DNA of 64,000 bases from Ancistrus triradiatus (lineage: Eukaryota; Chordata; Actinopteri; Siluriformes; Loricariidae): assembly GCA_025084515.1 (NCBI GenBank), contig JAJAGP010000271.1:124001-188000 (forward strand). Direction: 5' to 3'. The position numbers and the translations under genes are program-made. Shown here piece after piece: positions 23,193-35,218 of this stretch. Every line of letters begins with the position of its first letter. The first letter of the stretch is position 1. The notes beneath the pieces were generated by a model. The model ran no database searches. It saw only the letters and a list, made by a program, of their open reading frames with translations, and was not told where the DNA came from.

Positions 23193-23246
<54 letters not shown>
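23192..23246. repeat. (TA)n microsatellite, right of Tc1
   Basis: About 27 uninterrupted TA units directly after the Tc1 right end. The poly-IY peptide it encodes is meaningless. Confidence 0.95.
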
Positions 23247-23248
<2 letters not shown>

Positions 23249-23533
23249 ATCAAGTGCTCTCTCTGTCTCACATGGTAGTGCATCACTTGTTTTGGGCTGT
23301 TTTCATAGAGCTAGTCACATTTCCCTCACTGGATCTGGCAACACTGACACATTGTCCTGTGTCAGCACTGGCTGATCTTCAGTAAGGAGCAAAGATTAAT
23401 TTAAAACAAAGGATGTATCAGGCATTTTGCTTAACTTCTACAACATGCTTCTATATGGTAAGTGTAACTGATAAAATGGACCATGAGTGTAAAAACAAGT
23501 AGGTGTACCTAAAAAAGTGATCAGTGAGTATAA

Positions 23534-25204
23534 ATATACCAAGATGTAGGAAATGAGGTTAAAATAGACTCATTAGAACAAATTACATTTCTCTGCTCCA
23601 CTGCCAATGTCTCCAGTCTTTATCTTGACAATTCTGCAGCATAAAAGTCCTCATTCCACCATTTCTTTGGTTAAAATGGCTGGGATAAAGAGTTTTCTGA
23701 TTTCCGAAACACTTTTCCGATTACAAACATACCAGGCAAATATTAGCAGAGCTTAATACTGCAGCTATTTTACCATGGGCTTTCAGATGGCAAGACAAAG
23801 TTGTCAAAAGTATTTACACTACATCTTTTGTAAGCTCCAAACTGGCACTTTACAAGCAGTGAAGTTGATAGCATGGAGCTGTTGGAAATATGTATGAAGG
23901 TTGCATAGAGAAGTGAAAGTAACCATTATAAAGGAATTTCATATCGTTCACATCTCCCATCCATTGAGTTCGAGAAGACAGGGCTTCAGACAGCTTGCAG
24001 TATTTATTTTCAGCCTTCTGGATCAGAATCAGGCATGTGGCTGACATGAGATCCAGACGCCAGCCTGGTGAAGGCTGCACCCTGCAATAACATCCAACCC
24101 GACATCTATTCTCTAGGAATGGAGCAAGAGCAGATTTCCTGAAAAGTTCGGCTGTGGATCTAAGCCTGCCTTTGTCTTTGACAGCCTGCGGTGAAGTTGG
24201 CAAACAGGAGAGGGATCGCCGTTGATGGTGATGGACCTTGACTCAGATCGAAGACAGGATGATCAGCAAGCTGCTGTCAACCTGCAGCTTTAGCTAAACA
24301 CAGAGAGGTGGAGTGTGGAAGTGGGCAAAATCGTGCGGTCTGACAAAGTCAATAACCTCTGGGAATCTTCTTGCAGAGTCCGCCAGCGGAATGCCCACTG
24401 CGGCCAGTTCAGCGTTTCAAAAACGTTTCTTCTGACCAAAAGCATCCGTGTGAATTCTCCAAGATATTTCTCTATTCTGTCCTGCAGTTCCCAGTAACAT
24501 TGCTTTCTCTAGCTTCAAATAATTTATATACAGCAATAGGTTAGATAGCACCTGTCTTGTAAAAGTGGAATAAGACATATTTATAGTTCAGACAACCAAA
24601 TGATCTAGCATATGGGTGGGGTGAGTCATTTGGGAATGGCCCATGTGATTGCAGGTTTTCACTGCAACCAAGCAAGACCTAGTCCAAATATAATTAATCA
24701 GTTGTTTGAGCAGTGAGGTCAACTGATTTACAGTTTACAGAGAGAGTTTCAAAGTCAAAGCTACAGTTAAAAGTAAATAAAAAGAAAAGTTAGACTAGTA
24801 AAATAACAACGATTTTGGCAGATATACAGTCGCTTTCGTAGCAAAAATTTTGAGAAGTACCTCCCCCAGTGGAGCTCCCTCGAGAACTACATTCGTTTTT
24901 AGGTTTGCATCGCACTGGGAGTAGGAGCACCGGGGATGCTAAGCCACTTGAATTTTGCTTAGATCACTCAAAATCATATATTCTCAGTAAAGCCTGGATC
25001 TCTGTTGTTTATACGGCTACCGGTGTACAAGTACATTGAAACATTGTAACTGTGTACGTAATGTGACACCACCGCTTGCTTTACTTGTCATAAGCCGTGC
25101 CTCTTCAGATGATGTCTGAGCCTTTGGCTTCACTGTTTCACAGGGACTAGTGGCTGACAGCATTGAATCCATTCACTGTAATCACATATACTCTTGGTAT
25201 TCCA
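23534..25204. other. No feature recognised
   Basis: The minus frame at 23850-24203 (117 codons) has no recognisable domain and is unconvincing as a gene. No repeats identified. Confidence 0.35.
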
Positions 25205-25384
25205 TCACACTTTCTGCTGAGATGATGGACTAGAGCCTCACAGCAAGAAGGTCCTGGGTTCAGTCCCAGGGTGGAGTGGCCTGGGCTCTTACTGTTTTGA
25301 GTCTGCATGTCATCTCTATATCCGCATGAGTTTACTCCGGGTACGCCAGTGTCCTACCACAGTCCAAGGATGTGTGTTAGGTTA

Positions 25385-25385
<1 letters not shown>
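25205..25385 (+). repeat. SINE-like repeat (as 10951)
   Basis: 'gaaggtcctgggttcagtcc' carries the B-box-like motif, followed by 'gtttactccgggtacgccag' and 'ccacagtccaaggatgtg'. It ends at the adjoining microsatellite. Confidence 0.65.
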
Positions 25386-25455
<70 letters not shown>

Positions 25456-25456
25456 C
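25386..25456. repeat. (TG)n(TA)n compound microsatellite
   Basis: About 22 TG units followed by about 10 TA units, at the truncated 3' end of a SINE-like repeat, as often seen at retroposon tails. Confidence 0.95.
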
Positions 25457-26724
25457 TGTATGTATATACACACTAGAAGTTGAGTAGAAATGTATTAGTT
25501 GCTTAAACTTAACTGAACTACTGAACTTAACTGAACTTTGGATAACAGAGTATCATCTATACTCTTCCATTTCTAACAAGCATTAGATGTTAGATGCTAA
25601 ACGCAGTTTATCATACAGCCTGGCACAATCCCACCACCCACCTACATTTAGGCTTAAGCCAACTGAATCCAGACCTTGTGGTGCACAACCCTGCATGCCA
25701 CCTCGTTTTCTTAAGACGCATCCAGTCTGTATCACTCAACCGTGAAACTTTCTCGCATATTTCAGAGATCTTGTTCAGAAAACAATCCGGGCGAAGCCTA
25801 AAAAGAATGGAGCCTGGCTCTGTATTACCCTTTTTGCTTGCCAGAAAAATGCACCTGGGTAGTGTTTTTGCAAGCTATATATAGCCCTCGGCTCTAAATT
25901 CGTACCACCTGTGCTGGAAAGCGCTGAAACGTCCCAAACATTGAGGAGGAAGGAGGTGGCGGCTCTGGCAAGTGCTCATGTGAAACGCTGGCACAGAGAG
26001 GCCTGCGAGGATTGCCTTTAAAGAACCCGTAGCAGTACCGCTGGGCAAAAGCACCACTGCTCATTTAGTCTAGCAGCGTGAGAAATAAGTCCAAACGCGC
26101 AACCTGTTTACTAAGAAAGGCCACAAACGTAATAGAGTTCACAATGCCGTCACCATATGGGCTGGTGCATACAACTCGGATCCCACATAATTATAAGGTT
26201 TCTTTTTTATGGAGGCAGTTATTTATATGCAGTGTCACTGCAAGATTCTGCAATTACTAACTGTGAAGGGAAATGAAGAAAATGCTTTAATTATGCTTCT
26301 TCTGCAAAAAAGTCCTCTGTTTAACAAATGTCTTCCAAAATGTCACATCATATCCAGCTATTGAATACAAGGCAGCAATGATTTCACTTTGGGTAGATTT
26401 ATGTCACATACAAGCCAAATATTGTTTGTATAAGGGCCATTTTTAAGTGTGGCAGGGATGAACGTGGGGTTACTCTACCCTCTTTACTTACTGAGGTCTA
26501 CGCTCATCTTAAAGTGAAAGGAAAGCGCACTGTCCAATAAACTCTGATATGTTTTTGTCTGTGCTAAACACACCTGCCCAAAGTCAATATGCCCAAAAGA
26601 AGCGACTTGGTTCTAAAAAACAAGCCCCAACAAATGACCTACCACAATGAGAGAGAGACAACTGGTTCAGTTTATATATGTATGAGTATGAATATAATTT
26701 TGCCTTTCATAAGCAACCATTTTG
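25457..26724. other. No feature recognised
   Basis: Plus frame 25594-25884 and other short frames have no recognisable domain. No repeat found. Confidence 0.4.
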
Positions 26725-26935
26725 GTCGACAATCCCAGTTGGAGCAGTCTGGGTCCTTTTTGTGTGTCTGCAAGTCCTCCCTGTGTCTGTACTCCAGGTG
26801 CTCTGGTTTCCTTTTTTCTCTATAAGTCCAAAGACATGGTTTAGGTTAACTGATTACACTAAGTGTGTATGAGTGTGTGAGTTTATGTGTCCTATGATAG
26901 ATTGCCCCCCATCTAGGTTTGTTCCTGCCTTGTCA
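26725..26935 (+). repeat. SINE-like repeat, degenerate (as 10951)
   Basis: Starts within 'caatcccagttggagcagtc' and continues through 'caggtgctctggtttcc' and 'gatagattgccccccatcta' to 'aggtttgttcctgcc'. The A-box end is missing. Confidence 0.6.
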
Positions 26936-27040
26936 ACAAAAAATGAAGAATGAATAAGTGAATCAAAGAAAATGAAAAATGTCGAATACAAACTGGCCAA
27001 GTAATTATATTATCAGTGATCGCCCACTAGACAGAATGTC

Positions 27041-27540
27041 AAGTCAAGTCAGATTTATTTCTATAACGCTTTTTACAACGAAGTGTTGTCTCAAAGCATC
27101 GTTACAATTTTAGATTATTTTCTAATATCTAGGGCCAATCTCAAATCGAGCAAGCCTAGGTCAACAGTGGCAAGGAAACGTTATGAGGAAGAAACCTTGG
27201 GAGGACCAAGCCTCAAAAAGAGACCCGACCTCCTTGGGTGGCTTAGATGATAAATGTAAAAACGAAACATATTTATTTAGTCAAATACGTCTGTAGTAAT
27301 AGTTCAAAAAAATAATGTCAAAATATTCATATCTGCATTATTTAGTTCGATACACAGAGTCATTTTAGGATCTTGAGTCCACAGCAGGAAAATCCTTGGC
27401 GGGATGTCGTCCCCAGCCAACCCGGAGGAAGGAGAGAGTTCCTGCCCTCTGGTGTGGCCCGGGTATAGTGAGGCTGGAGCTGATGACGGAAACAACTTGA
27501 GTGGAGCTGAAGCGAAGGAACATCTTAGTGTGTGGGGGAA
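27041..27540 (-). mobile_element. Truncated LINE 3' end, about 500 bp
   Basis: The 3' tail 'caagtcaagtcagatttatt' is at the low-coordinate side, followed by 'aaccttgggaggaccaagcc' and 'acccgacctccttgggtggc'. It extends farther than other truncated copies and shares 'gaggctggagctgatgacgg' with the LINE 3' UTR at about 14080. Confidence 0.85.
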
Positions 27541-28889
27541 ACTCCATTACTGATGGACCATTGGTACAGTGTTGCCAACTTAGTGCTTTTGTAGCTATAT
27601 TTAGCGACCTTTTAGACTCCTGAGTAGTGACAAATCTGGTAACTTTCTGCACAAACTATAGAACTTAGTTACTATAGAAAAGAAACAGCAAAACCGCTCG
27701 TGAGCAGGATTGTAAGAGTGTATCAGTTGCCTAGATGTAGATGTACTCAGTGACAATGGTAATGTCCATTTCATTCAATGTCCTGTTTCACAGAACATAA
27801 TGCGCATGTTAAATAGTACATAACTGTCTTTTATTTATAACATATATGTCCTCAAGAACCTGTCTTTTAGTGTTTGATCATAAAGCACCCGGTGCAGCTC
27901 TGGTATTTGTACGATTTCAGGAGGGTTGGCACAGAGAGGTATCGTGTGGCCACTTCTGAGACTTTATGGTAAATGCTTGGCACGCTACAGACGGCGCAGT
28001 TTGAAAGTGGACCTGTAAGACTTTGGTCCTTAAATAGCACGTGGCATCGCCCATTTCCTCTCTGCCTTCCTAATGCTGACACTCACTCAAATGAGAATTA
28101 GAACTTCCATGGAACTTGCGAAGACGAATCAAAGAAAGAGCCATTTTGTGTTAATGTGGTCAGGCTTTGAATGGATTGTGTCCCATGACCTCAAATGTGT
28201 TGGGTGAGCTCCTTTGAGGATTTTTACTATTCCGCTGGCAAGACGTGCCAACATAGTTTACCTCCATCGTTGTTCTTTCCTCCTTAGGAACTATTTTTAT
28301 GTCTTTTCGGAGAGATGGAAAGATGCCAAGATACAGGCATCCCTGAGGGTTGAGAGAATGTATTTTTCTGCACTGACAGTTGAAATGGCTCAACGTTATT
28401 TTTCGATGTTTTACAAGCTTATGAAAGACAGAGTAAAACTTCTGTCTTTCATTTTAAGACTTGAGGAATGAAAATCTCTTCGCATAATCCATCGCAATAT
28501 TACACTCAAAAGAAATTATGTTAACATTTACACAAAGCACATTTGTGTAGTACATGCGGATCCAGAAATATTTTCGAGCCTATTCTTTTATAAGCCAAAA
28601 ATACACCCGTTGTGGTCTGCTGGCAGCACACAAGGTTTTAAGAAATCATAACAACTTAGTAAAGTGGTGAAGACACACAATTAATCAAGTGTGGCTTTTC
28701 ACAGACTGATGAACACAATTCTGAGAAAATGTTTATGAACTCAGCGAACCCCTGCTTTTGGCATGGAAGTGATAAAGGTGCAGGTCTTTTGAAATTCTAT
28801 TGCACTCTTAGGTGCATTGAAAACAATTTTTGTAGACATTTGTTCAGTATCACAGGAAGTCATTCTGTGTGTAATTATGTTCACATCTT
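27541..28889. other. No feature recognised
   Basis: Overlapping short open frames on both strands at 28160-28471 have no recognisable domain. Nothing supportable. Confidence 0.4.
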
Positions 28890-29060
28890 CGAGCGGCTTG
28901 GTGGTGCAGTGATTGGCATGTCACCTTACAGATCCAGAGATCACTGCCTGGGTGGAGTTGGGGGAGGTGCCATGTTCTCCTTGTGTCTGCATGGGTTTCC
29001 TCTGACATTCCAAAGGCATGCAGTGGTGTCTCTAAAGTGTCCCTGCCAATACACCACTGG
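28890..29060 (+). repeat. SINE-like repeat, degenerate (as 10951)
   Basis: 'gcttggtggtgcagtgattg' is an A-box-like start, followed by 'ctgcatgggtttcctctgac' and 'ccaaaggcatgcagtggtgt'. The B box is poorly preserved. Confidence 0.5.
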
Positions 29061-29170
29061 ACAACTGCATGTAATGAGAGCCAGGATGAGATGTGTATGA
29101 AGTGCAGTACAATACAAAATGGTGGCTACAAAAAGTAAATGGTGTCCATGAACAATGAGACTATATAACA

Positions 29171-30215
29171 TTCTCATAAAAGGAAAACTAAAATAAACAA
29201 CCAACAAACTTAGGCTGAGATGGTATTCCCAATCGCCAAAACCCAAAGGATAATTTAGATCTTTAATTTTCTTCTCTTTCTTAGACTCAACTCAGTTATT
29301 TGTTTACACTTTGTTTTGTCTTTACACAAATGCTTTTAATCTTCTGATGTAACCTTTCTTCTACTACTAATCGCGTTTCATTATAACAGTGCTTCTCAAT
29401 CCTGGTCCTGGTGCCCCACTGCTATGCACAATGCTAGTGCTTCTGCCATTTAAACACACCAGTTTAACTCAATAATGGGCTTGTTAATGAGCTGAGTAGT
29501 TGGATCAGGTGTGTTGGGAGCAGGAAAACACTAAAACATGCAGAGCAGTGAGGCACCAGGATCAGGATTGAGAAACACTGCATTATAATCACTCTACAAT
29601 TTCTACAAAACTTTCTCTCTCCAGTTGTTTTCCATAACTTGTTTTCCCTTTATGTCGTTCCTCCATTCAAATTCATTTCTTATTATATCATTCTCATGAA
29701 AGGAAAACTAAAAGAAACAGTCAACAAACTTAGGCTGAGATGGTATTCTCAAGCTTCAAAACCCAAATGTCAATTTAGACATTTTCTTCTCTTTCTCAAC
29801 TTAGGTATTTTCTTACACTTTACATTTCTTTCCACAAATACTTTTAATCTAGTGTCACCTTTCTTCTACTACTAACGTTTCATTCTAATCAATCTACAAT
29901 TTCCACAAAACTTTCTCTTAACAGTTGCTTTCAATCAATAATTTTCCCTTTATCTCCTGCTTCCATTTGTTATTATGATGTTCTCAGAAAACGAAAATGA
30001 CCAACAAAAGAAACAACTAACACACTTAGGCTGAGATGGCATTCCCAGTCTTCAAAACCCTTTTCTTAAATTCAGCCTACACTTGCTACTAACCATGTTC
30101 CACTGTAATCACTCTACAATCTCCAGAAAACCTTCTCTCTTCAGTTGTTTTCAAAAACCTTGTTTCCGTTTAACTCCCCTATTCCATTTCCTTTCAAAGG
30201 CAATTCTTATTCTAT
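29171..30215. repeat. Three-unit tandem repeat, about 235-320 bp per unit
   Basis: Units start at about 29171, 29691 and 29981, each with 'ttctca' plus an A-rich run, then 'acttaggctgagatgg', a polypyrimidine stretch, 'ctactactaa' (units 1 and 2), 'ctctacaat' and 'caaaactttctct' or variants. Unit 1 is enlarged by a hAT insertion (29387-29580) and would otherwise be about 318 bp; unit 2 is about 290; unit 3 has lost inner parts. No coding frame. Confidence 0.8.
29387..29580. mobile_element. hAT-type MITE, 194 bp, with 8-bp target-site duplication
   Basis: The ends 'cagtgcttctcaatcctggt' and, in inverse, 'cagtgtttctcaatcctgat' form inverted repeats of the hAT type. The flanks are the direct duplication cattataa (29379-29386 and 29581-29588), the 8-bp size typical of hAT. 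No coding capacity. It lies within unit 1 of the tandem array only, so it arrived after the array formed or was excluded from its spread. Confidence 0.9.
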
Positions 30216-33200
30216 TTCTTCATCTCTGTCTCTGAATAACTTTATACTTTCATTTCCTGATATAACTCATGATTCTGTTTTTTTTTTTACTTTTTTCTTT
30301 TCAACTTTTATCTTTTCTTTTCACAAAGACTCACACAATCACTGGATCCAACAATACCATTTTCTGGTAGCGTCTTTAGTAAAGATACCCTTCATTCATT
30401 GGTGTTAGGCCAGCTTAAATAAGGTGGATGAGGTGGGTTTCCTCTGGGTCCTGGAACTGGATTAAGATTACTTGTAATGGACCTTTACTAGACCTTACCC
30501 AGATACATGAATCCTGATAGAGGCTTTCAAAGAGTCCGAACTCACCTCCTACAGAGATTAAGCCAGTCATTGCAACCCTATGAGAAAAGTCCAAATAAGC
30601 CATGTAGTGAATCCAATTGTGAATCCAAAATGATTTCATACTTCAGAAAGGGGGAAAATATTTCATCATCAGCCAGGCAAATTTGCCTTGACAGGACATG
30701 TCTGGGCATTACAGACAAGCAGCTTAGAGGCTGCAACTGCTGAAGATTACTGAATTCAAATAAGCACCTTCTGACCGCCTGTCAATCCTGGGAAACTTAA
30801 AAAACTGAGACATAACTGGCAGTTCAGTCTCAATCAGGACTCAGCAGCTGAATAGGGTACTCATTTTCAGTTTACTGTGAGGTGAATCTGTAGCAGTTGG
30901 TATAAAGTCATCTCTCTGTGCTTCTGAACTTCCATGAACTGCTGAAGGAGTTTGGTAAACAGCTAAAAGCTCCAGTGGGCCCAAAATAAGACATTTCCCC
31001 CAAGCAAGATTAGGTTTCTTTCTTTCAATGAAATATTTTATAGCTCAGAAATGAGGTTTCACTGAATGTTTGCAGTTCATACTGTAGATAAATGAGAATT
31101 TAAGCTGCCATTCCTTTTTCCATTCACTTCAGATGGTGGACTCCATAGCCTGGGAAGCACAAATACATGAGCTTCAGCAATGAAGTTATGGTGTTGTGAT
31201 AAACAGAGACTTGCTTTTATCCCAGAACTGCGGTATTGGACTCTTGTCATGCCACGAGTGCCAGTGAACCATCTCTGTGCTGAAGCAGTGGCAGTTCTGG
31301 GATGACAGGAGCTGTCAGTATCAAAATACGCTCGCAAATGGTTTTAAAGCAGTCAAGTCCGTGCCATAACCACTACCCTTTCAGCCTGCTTAAGCGACAA
31401 AAAAATAAAGGCTTACTGAAGGAGCTCACTGCTTATGACCTACAATCCCCTATAGATTTAGTGGATTACATGCAACTTTTGAACTTTCACAAGTAAAACA
31501 GTTACAGAGTTATGCAAATGTTTGGCCAACCCTGGACAGAACACATTCTGCTTTTCTTCCAAATGAGTCAACACAACCTTTGCAGGGAACTTAAGGAGAG
31601 CTTGTGTCTGCACATTGTAATGCATACATTTTGACCTCTTGGGAAATTTGGATCTTTGGATACTTTTGGCAACCAAAAGATCCACTAGTGTATTTATAAG
31701 GTCTCAGAAGTTAATTAATGGTAATGTGAAGGCAGACCTTTCCTAATGCATGCACCACAGGCCCAAACCCTACCCCTAAGAATCAGGTATCCACCCCTAG
31801 AGGAGACAGATCGATTGGTAGGTTTGTCAAATACAGAGTTGGATTATGGTTCCTGTTTCCTGTTATGTTCAGTTGTCAGTTCACTAGCACCATGGTAGTT
31901 CAGTTGGTTCACTGACGCTATCAAAAGTTCGGGTTCTTCTGTAATCTCTGTGCAAATTCCAATAGATTACCTCCAGGTTTGCCAGGGCCAGGTTCTCAGG
32001 ACTCTAGTACTCTTCGGGGTGAGGGTTGTCATTTGATAAGACCAGGGGTGGACCCATATTACTCTGACTTTTTGACAATTTTAAGACATTTGCAGAAATA
32101 TCTCATTTTAAAGTTTGTACCCTCAGATAATGCATTAACTGGTTTCATTTTCAAAACAAAGCATAACATTTGGCATGGGCAAAAGTTTTGGTACCTTTCC
32201 AGATCTTTTCCAGTCCATATGTCCTTTTTAAGGCCTCAGAATCTAACTGACTTGGAAATCGTTTATTAAAACATGCAGAGATTTACAGAAAGGTGTCAGA
32301 TTTAATTAAATGGAAAGGCTGTGTCCAACATTTTTATTTAGAAAATTAACATTATATCAAGCTTTTTTTGTGTAATGTGAACGTTTAGCAATTCTATCCC
32401 ATCCACAGTGGAAACACAGCCAAAACTTTTTAATGACCACAAATGATCCAGTTGCAGTTGTTGTACTGCATGTGCTTCTACAATCGTTCCATCTTATTGC
32501 CTGTTTCTTCATGTGTACTGCATAGCCAAGGGGTACTGAAGGGTAGAGACTGCCACTGTGTAACAGTAGAGTGTGATGAAACTCTAAAATAACTCTAAAA
32601 GAAGCTATGGGTGTGGTCAATGCACATAACATAAAGCCATAAAGAATCCATTAATGTAGGTGCAGAAACTGAAGTTGCCAGCCTGCGTATAGAAGTTTGT
32701 CAAATGTTCTTGACTGTTCCTAAAGATTTCTGTACAGGGTGACAGCAAACACTCTCCTTTCATTCTTGAATCAAGTAGTTCTGATTGGGATTTTCCTAAA
32801 TTGAAGTCCCTGAAAAGGCGATTTAATTCTAACTATGTTATCTGATGAGAATATCCAGACAAAGTGTCGCTTTCCACATCTGGGTCATGTGTTGTAGCAT
32901 TTTCATCTGCCTCATCTAGGCTACATGTCTCTGGTAGCTTCAGTACTTTCAAACTGTGATCATGTGGCAGTGGCCTCATGTCTGAAGGCAGACTAGATTA
33001 TTCAATATGTTTTTCGTTCTTGTAAAGAAGCCAGATACACTGCTCAGACAAAAGTTACAGTCTGTCACATGATCCTTCTGGTGTCGCCATTTCCTTGTGA
33101 CTGCAAATGGTTTTGACGTCCGAGTAACTCTGTTTCAGGTTGTTTACAAATGTTGCCTAACGAATACAAAGAGCATTCTGTGCATATGTGAATTCTTGCC

Positions 33201-33339
33201 ACAGAGGTAGCAGAATGTATTGCAGCTGTTGCAATACTGACGAGACATTTCTGCTGTTTAAATTTTTCTGAGAACAGTAAATCCTTTTCTTAAGTATTTT
33301 CAGTATGCTATTGCGTGACGAATATGTGCATCGGAATGT
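30216..33339. other. No feature recognised
   Basis: Three kilobases with only short unconvincing frames. No clear transposon ends, microsatellites or RNA genes seen. Confidence 0.4.
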
Positions 33340-33520
33340 GTCGCTGTGCATCTGTAAATGTGAGTACAGTGGCACTGTGATAGCCAATGAATCCAATCTC
33401 GTTCAAGCTACCACTTTTTGGGTCCTTGAGCAAGACCCTTAACCCACAATTGCTTTGACTGTAAAACTGTATCACTTGTAAGTCGTTCTGGATAAGGGCG
33501 TCTGCTATGATGTAAATGAG
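33340..33520 (+). repeat. tRNA-derived SINE, head degraded
   Basis: The body 'gggtccttgagcaagaccct', 'taacccacaattgctttgac' and the tail 'ctggataagggcgtctgcta' match, in inverse, the SINE at 39909-40100. The tRNA-like head cannot be recognised. Confidence 0.7.
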
Positions 33521-34169
33521 CAAATTTTATGGCTTGTCTGTCATCCTCTAACCTGAAATCACAAAAATGATTAAATCTATAAAAGAATACATGATAACAT
33601 GAACATTTTATGAAATTTTAAAGTGAGTTTCTTAATCAGGAACCCATGAAGCCTAACAACTGGGCAATTTTTCTGGTTTACAAAGCACTGAGACAGCTCT
33701 TGTAAGACTTTCTAAAGATCCTATCTTCCATACTGACTTGGGTGCCAATAACACTGAACTCAGTTCTTCAGCCAAACCTCTATGACACAGTAAGTATTTT
33801 CTCTTCTTGTCTGTCTTCCACTGATATTTTTGGCACTGTTCTTGCCTGGTTTAGTTTGTGAGCATAAATTATCTATTTCCTTTGCCACTCAGGGTGTCGA
33901 TTTTACTTCTGGGTGTCAGAGAATTTTCAGATTAGCTTACCACTATGCTAAGAATGGTACAACCATGAAGGAATGGTTGGGCTGACAAACTGCAAGTGTA
34001 ACTATCTAAACAAATGACTGGCTTAGAGGCAGGTGGATCTACTAACTGGCAACTGAGTATACAGTGTCCCCATTTGGTTTACAGGATTACAGCTCTGCCA
34101 AAAACCATTGTGTGGTGTTTACCCAATTGTACCTGACTAGTAATGTGGACAGTAAATATATATTATATA
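33521..34169. other. No feature recognised
   Basis: May contain the eroded 5' part of the following Tc1 pseudogene, but no boundary is visible. Confidence 0.4.
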
Positions 34170-34640
34170 CTGGAGTTGTGATGGAAACCTGGACTGCTAT
34201 GGACTGGAACTGTATCGTCTATAGCGACAAATCCAGGTTCTGTTTGGGATCCGACAATGGTTGTATTCGAGTTTGGAGGCCTTGTAGTGTACGCTTCAAT
34301 GCTGCCTTTACTGTAGAGTGACACAATGCCCCAAACTGCTGAGTGATGATCTGGGGAGTCATTGCATACAACATTCGGTCACCTCTAGTAATGATAGGAG
34401 GGACACTAACGGATCAGAGATATGTGCAGGATATCCTTCTGCCACATGTTTCCTCTCATGGCAGGGTTTCCAGCTGGAATTTTTCAGCAGGATAATACTC
34501 ACCTACACACAGCAAGGGGTTTCCCAGGAATGCCAGGTCACCAGATTAATTGAGAATTTATGGTATCACATGGGATACAAGCTTCAGCAACCTACAAGTG
34601 TGCAGGATCAACAGGCCCTCCTGCAACATCTGTAGGCAAC
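34170..34640 (+). pseudogene. Tc1-like transposase remnant (third family)
   Basis: Catalytic-domain sequence in several frames. VYSDKSRFCLGSDNGCIRVW holds the first aspartate (usual SDES has become SDKS). After the stop at 34319, MIWGVIAYNIRSPLV follows in another frame. FQQDNTHLHT at about 34482-34511 supplies the second aspartate. IENLWYHMGYKL (about 34550) contains the glutamate of the PxxxIEHLW box, with part of the intervening region deleted. No TIR was found, so the element ends are unknown. Not functional. Confidence 0.75.
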
Positions 34641-35218
34641 AACATCTGTGTGCTGCAGGATACCCTTGTGCTGCAGTGTGACCCTCTTGTGTAGCAATAA
34701 CTGCATCTTAATGCTTATGGTAACTGTTTATCAGTCCTGCACATCAGCTTGGAGAAAGCTTAGCCCATTCCAGTTCCAACTGTGGATGTTGGTGGGAACT
34801 GCTTCCACAACATTTCTATCAGATCAAGAATAGGACTTTAATAGCATTTTTAATAGCATTTTTTATTTCTACATTTTGTTGTAGAACAACTTGTATGCTT
34901 TGTGTTGCTGTCTTGCTTCATGACCACATTTACTTGAGATTCAATTCACGGACAGGTGTCATGACATGTTTCCATGGTATTATCCATAATTCATTGTTCT
35001 GTCAATGATAGCAAGCCACCCTGATACATCCAAGATACTTCCACCACTACCTTGTTTCACAGTTGGGATAAGGCTCTTCTGCTGGAATGCAGTATTTTTC
35101 TTACTTCAGACATAACGCTTCTCATTTAAACCAAAAAGTTCTATTTTGGTCCATCTACAAAAGGCCGGCGCGAGTTGCTTGGTTTGGCGAACAGGCGCCA
35201 ATGACCTTACTGTGCAAA
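34641..35218. other. No feature recognised
   Basis: May include 3' remnants of the preceding Tc1 copy. No gene seen. Confidence 0.4.

Larger units (their letters stand above)
21345..23533. repeat. Palindromic interspersed repeat split by (TA)n and a Tc1 element
   Basis: The left end is 'cactcaccgatcattgtcc' and the right end, reverse-complemented, begins 'atactcactgatcac', giving terminal inverted ends. The left arm (21345-21720) matches the copies at 1-285 and 19118-19869. The right end is recognised at about 23430-23533 ('cttctatatggtaagtgtaa'). Between them lie microsatellites, the Tc1 copy and about 180 bp of unrelated sequence (23250-23430). Joining both ends as one element is an inference. 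Confidence 0.6.

Noticed and set aside
23109..23375. 88-codon open frame on the plus strand
   Set aside because: It reads through the Tc1 terminus and the (TA)n tract (Ile-Tyr run); not a gene.
29171..30215. CRISPR-like repeat array
   Set aside because: Units are hundreds of bases long, few, and diverged, without short direct repeats and unique spacers; the DNA is vertebrate.
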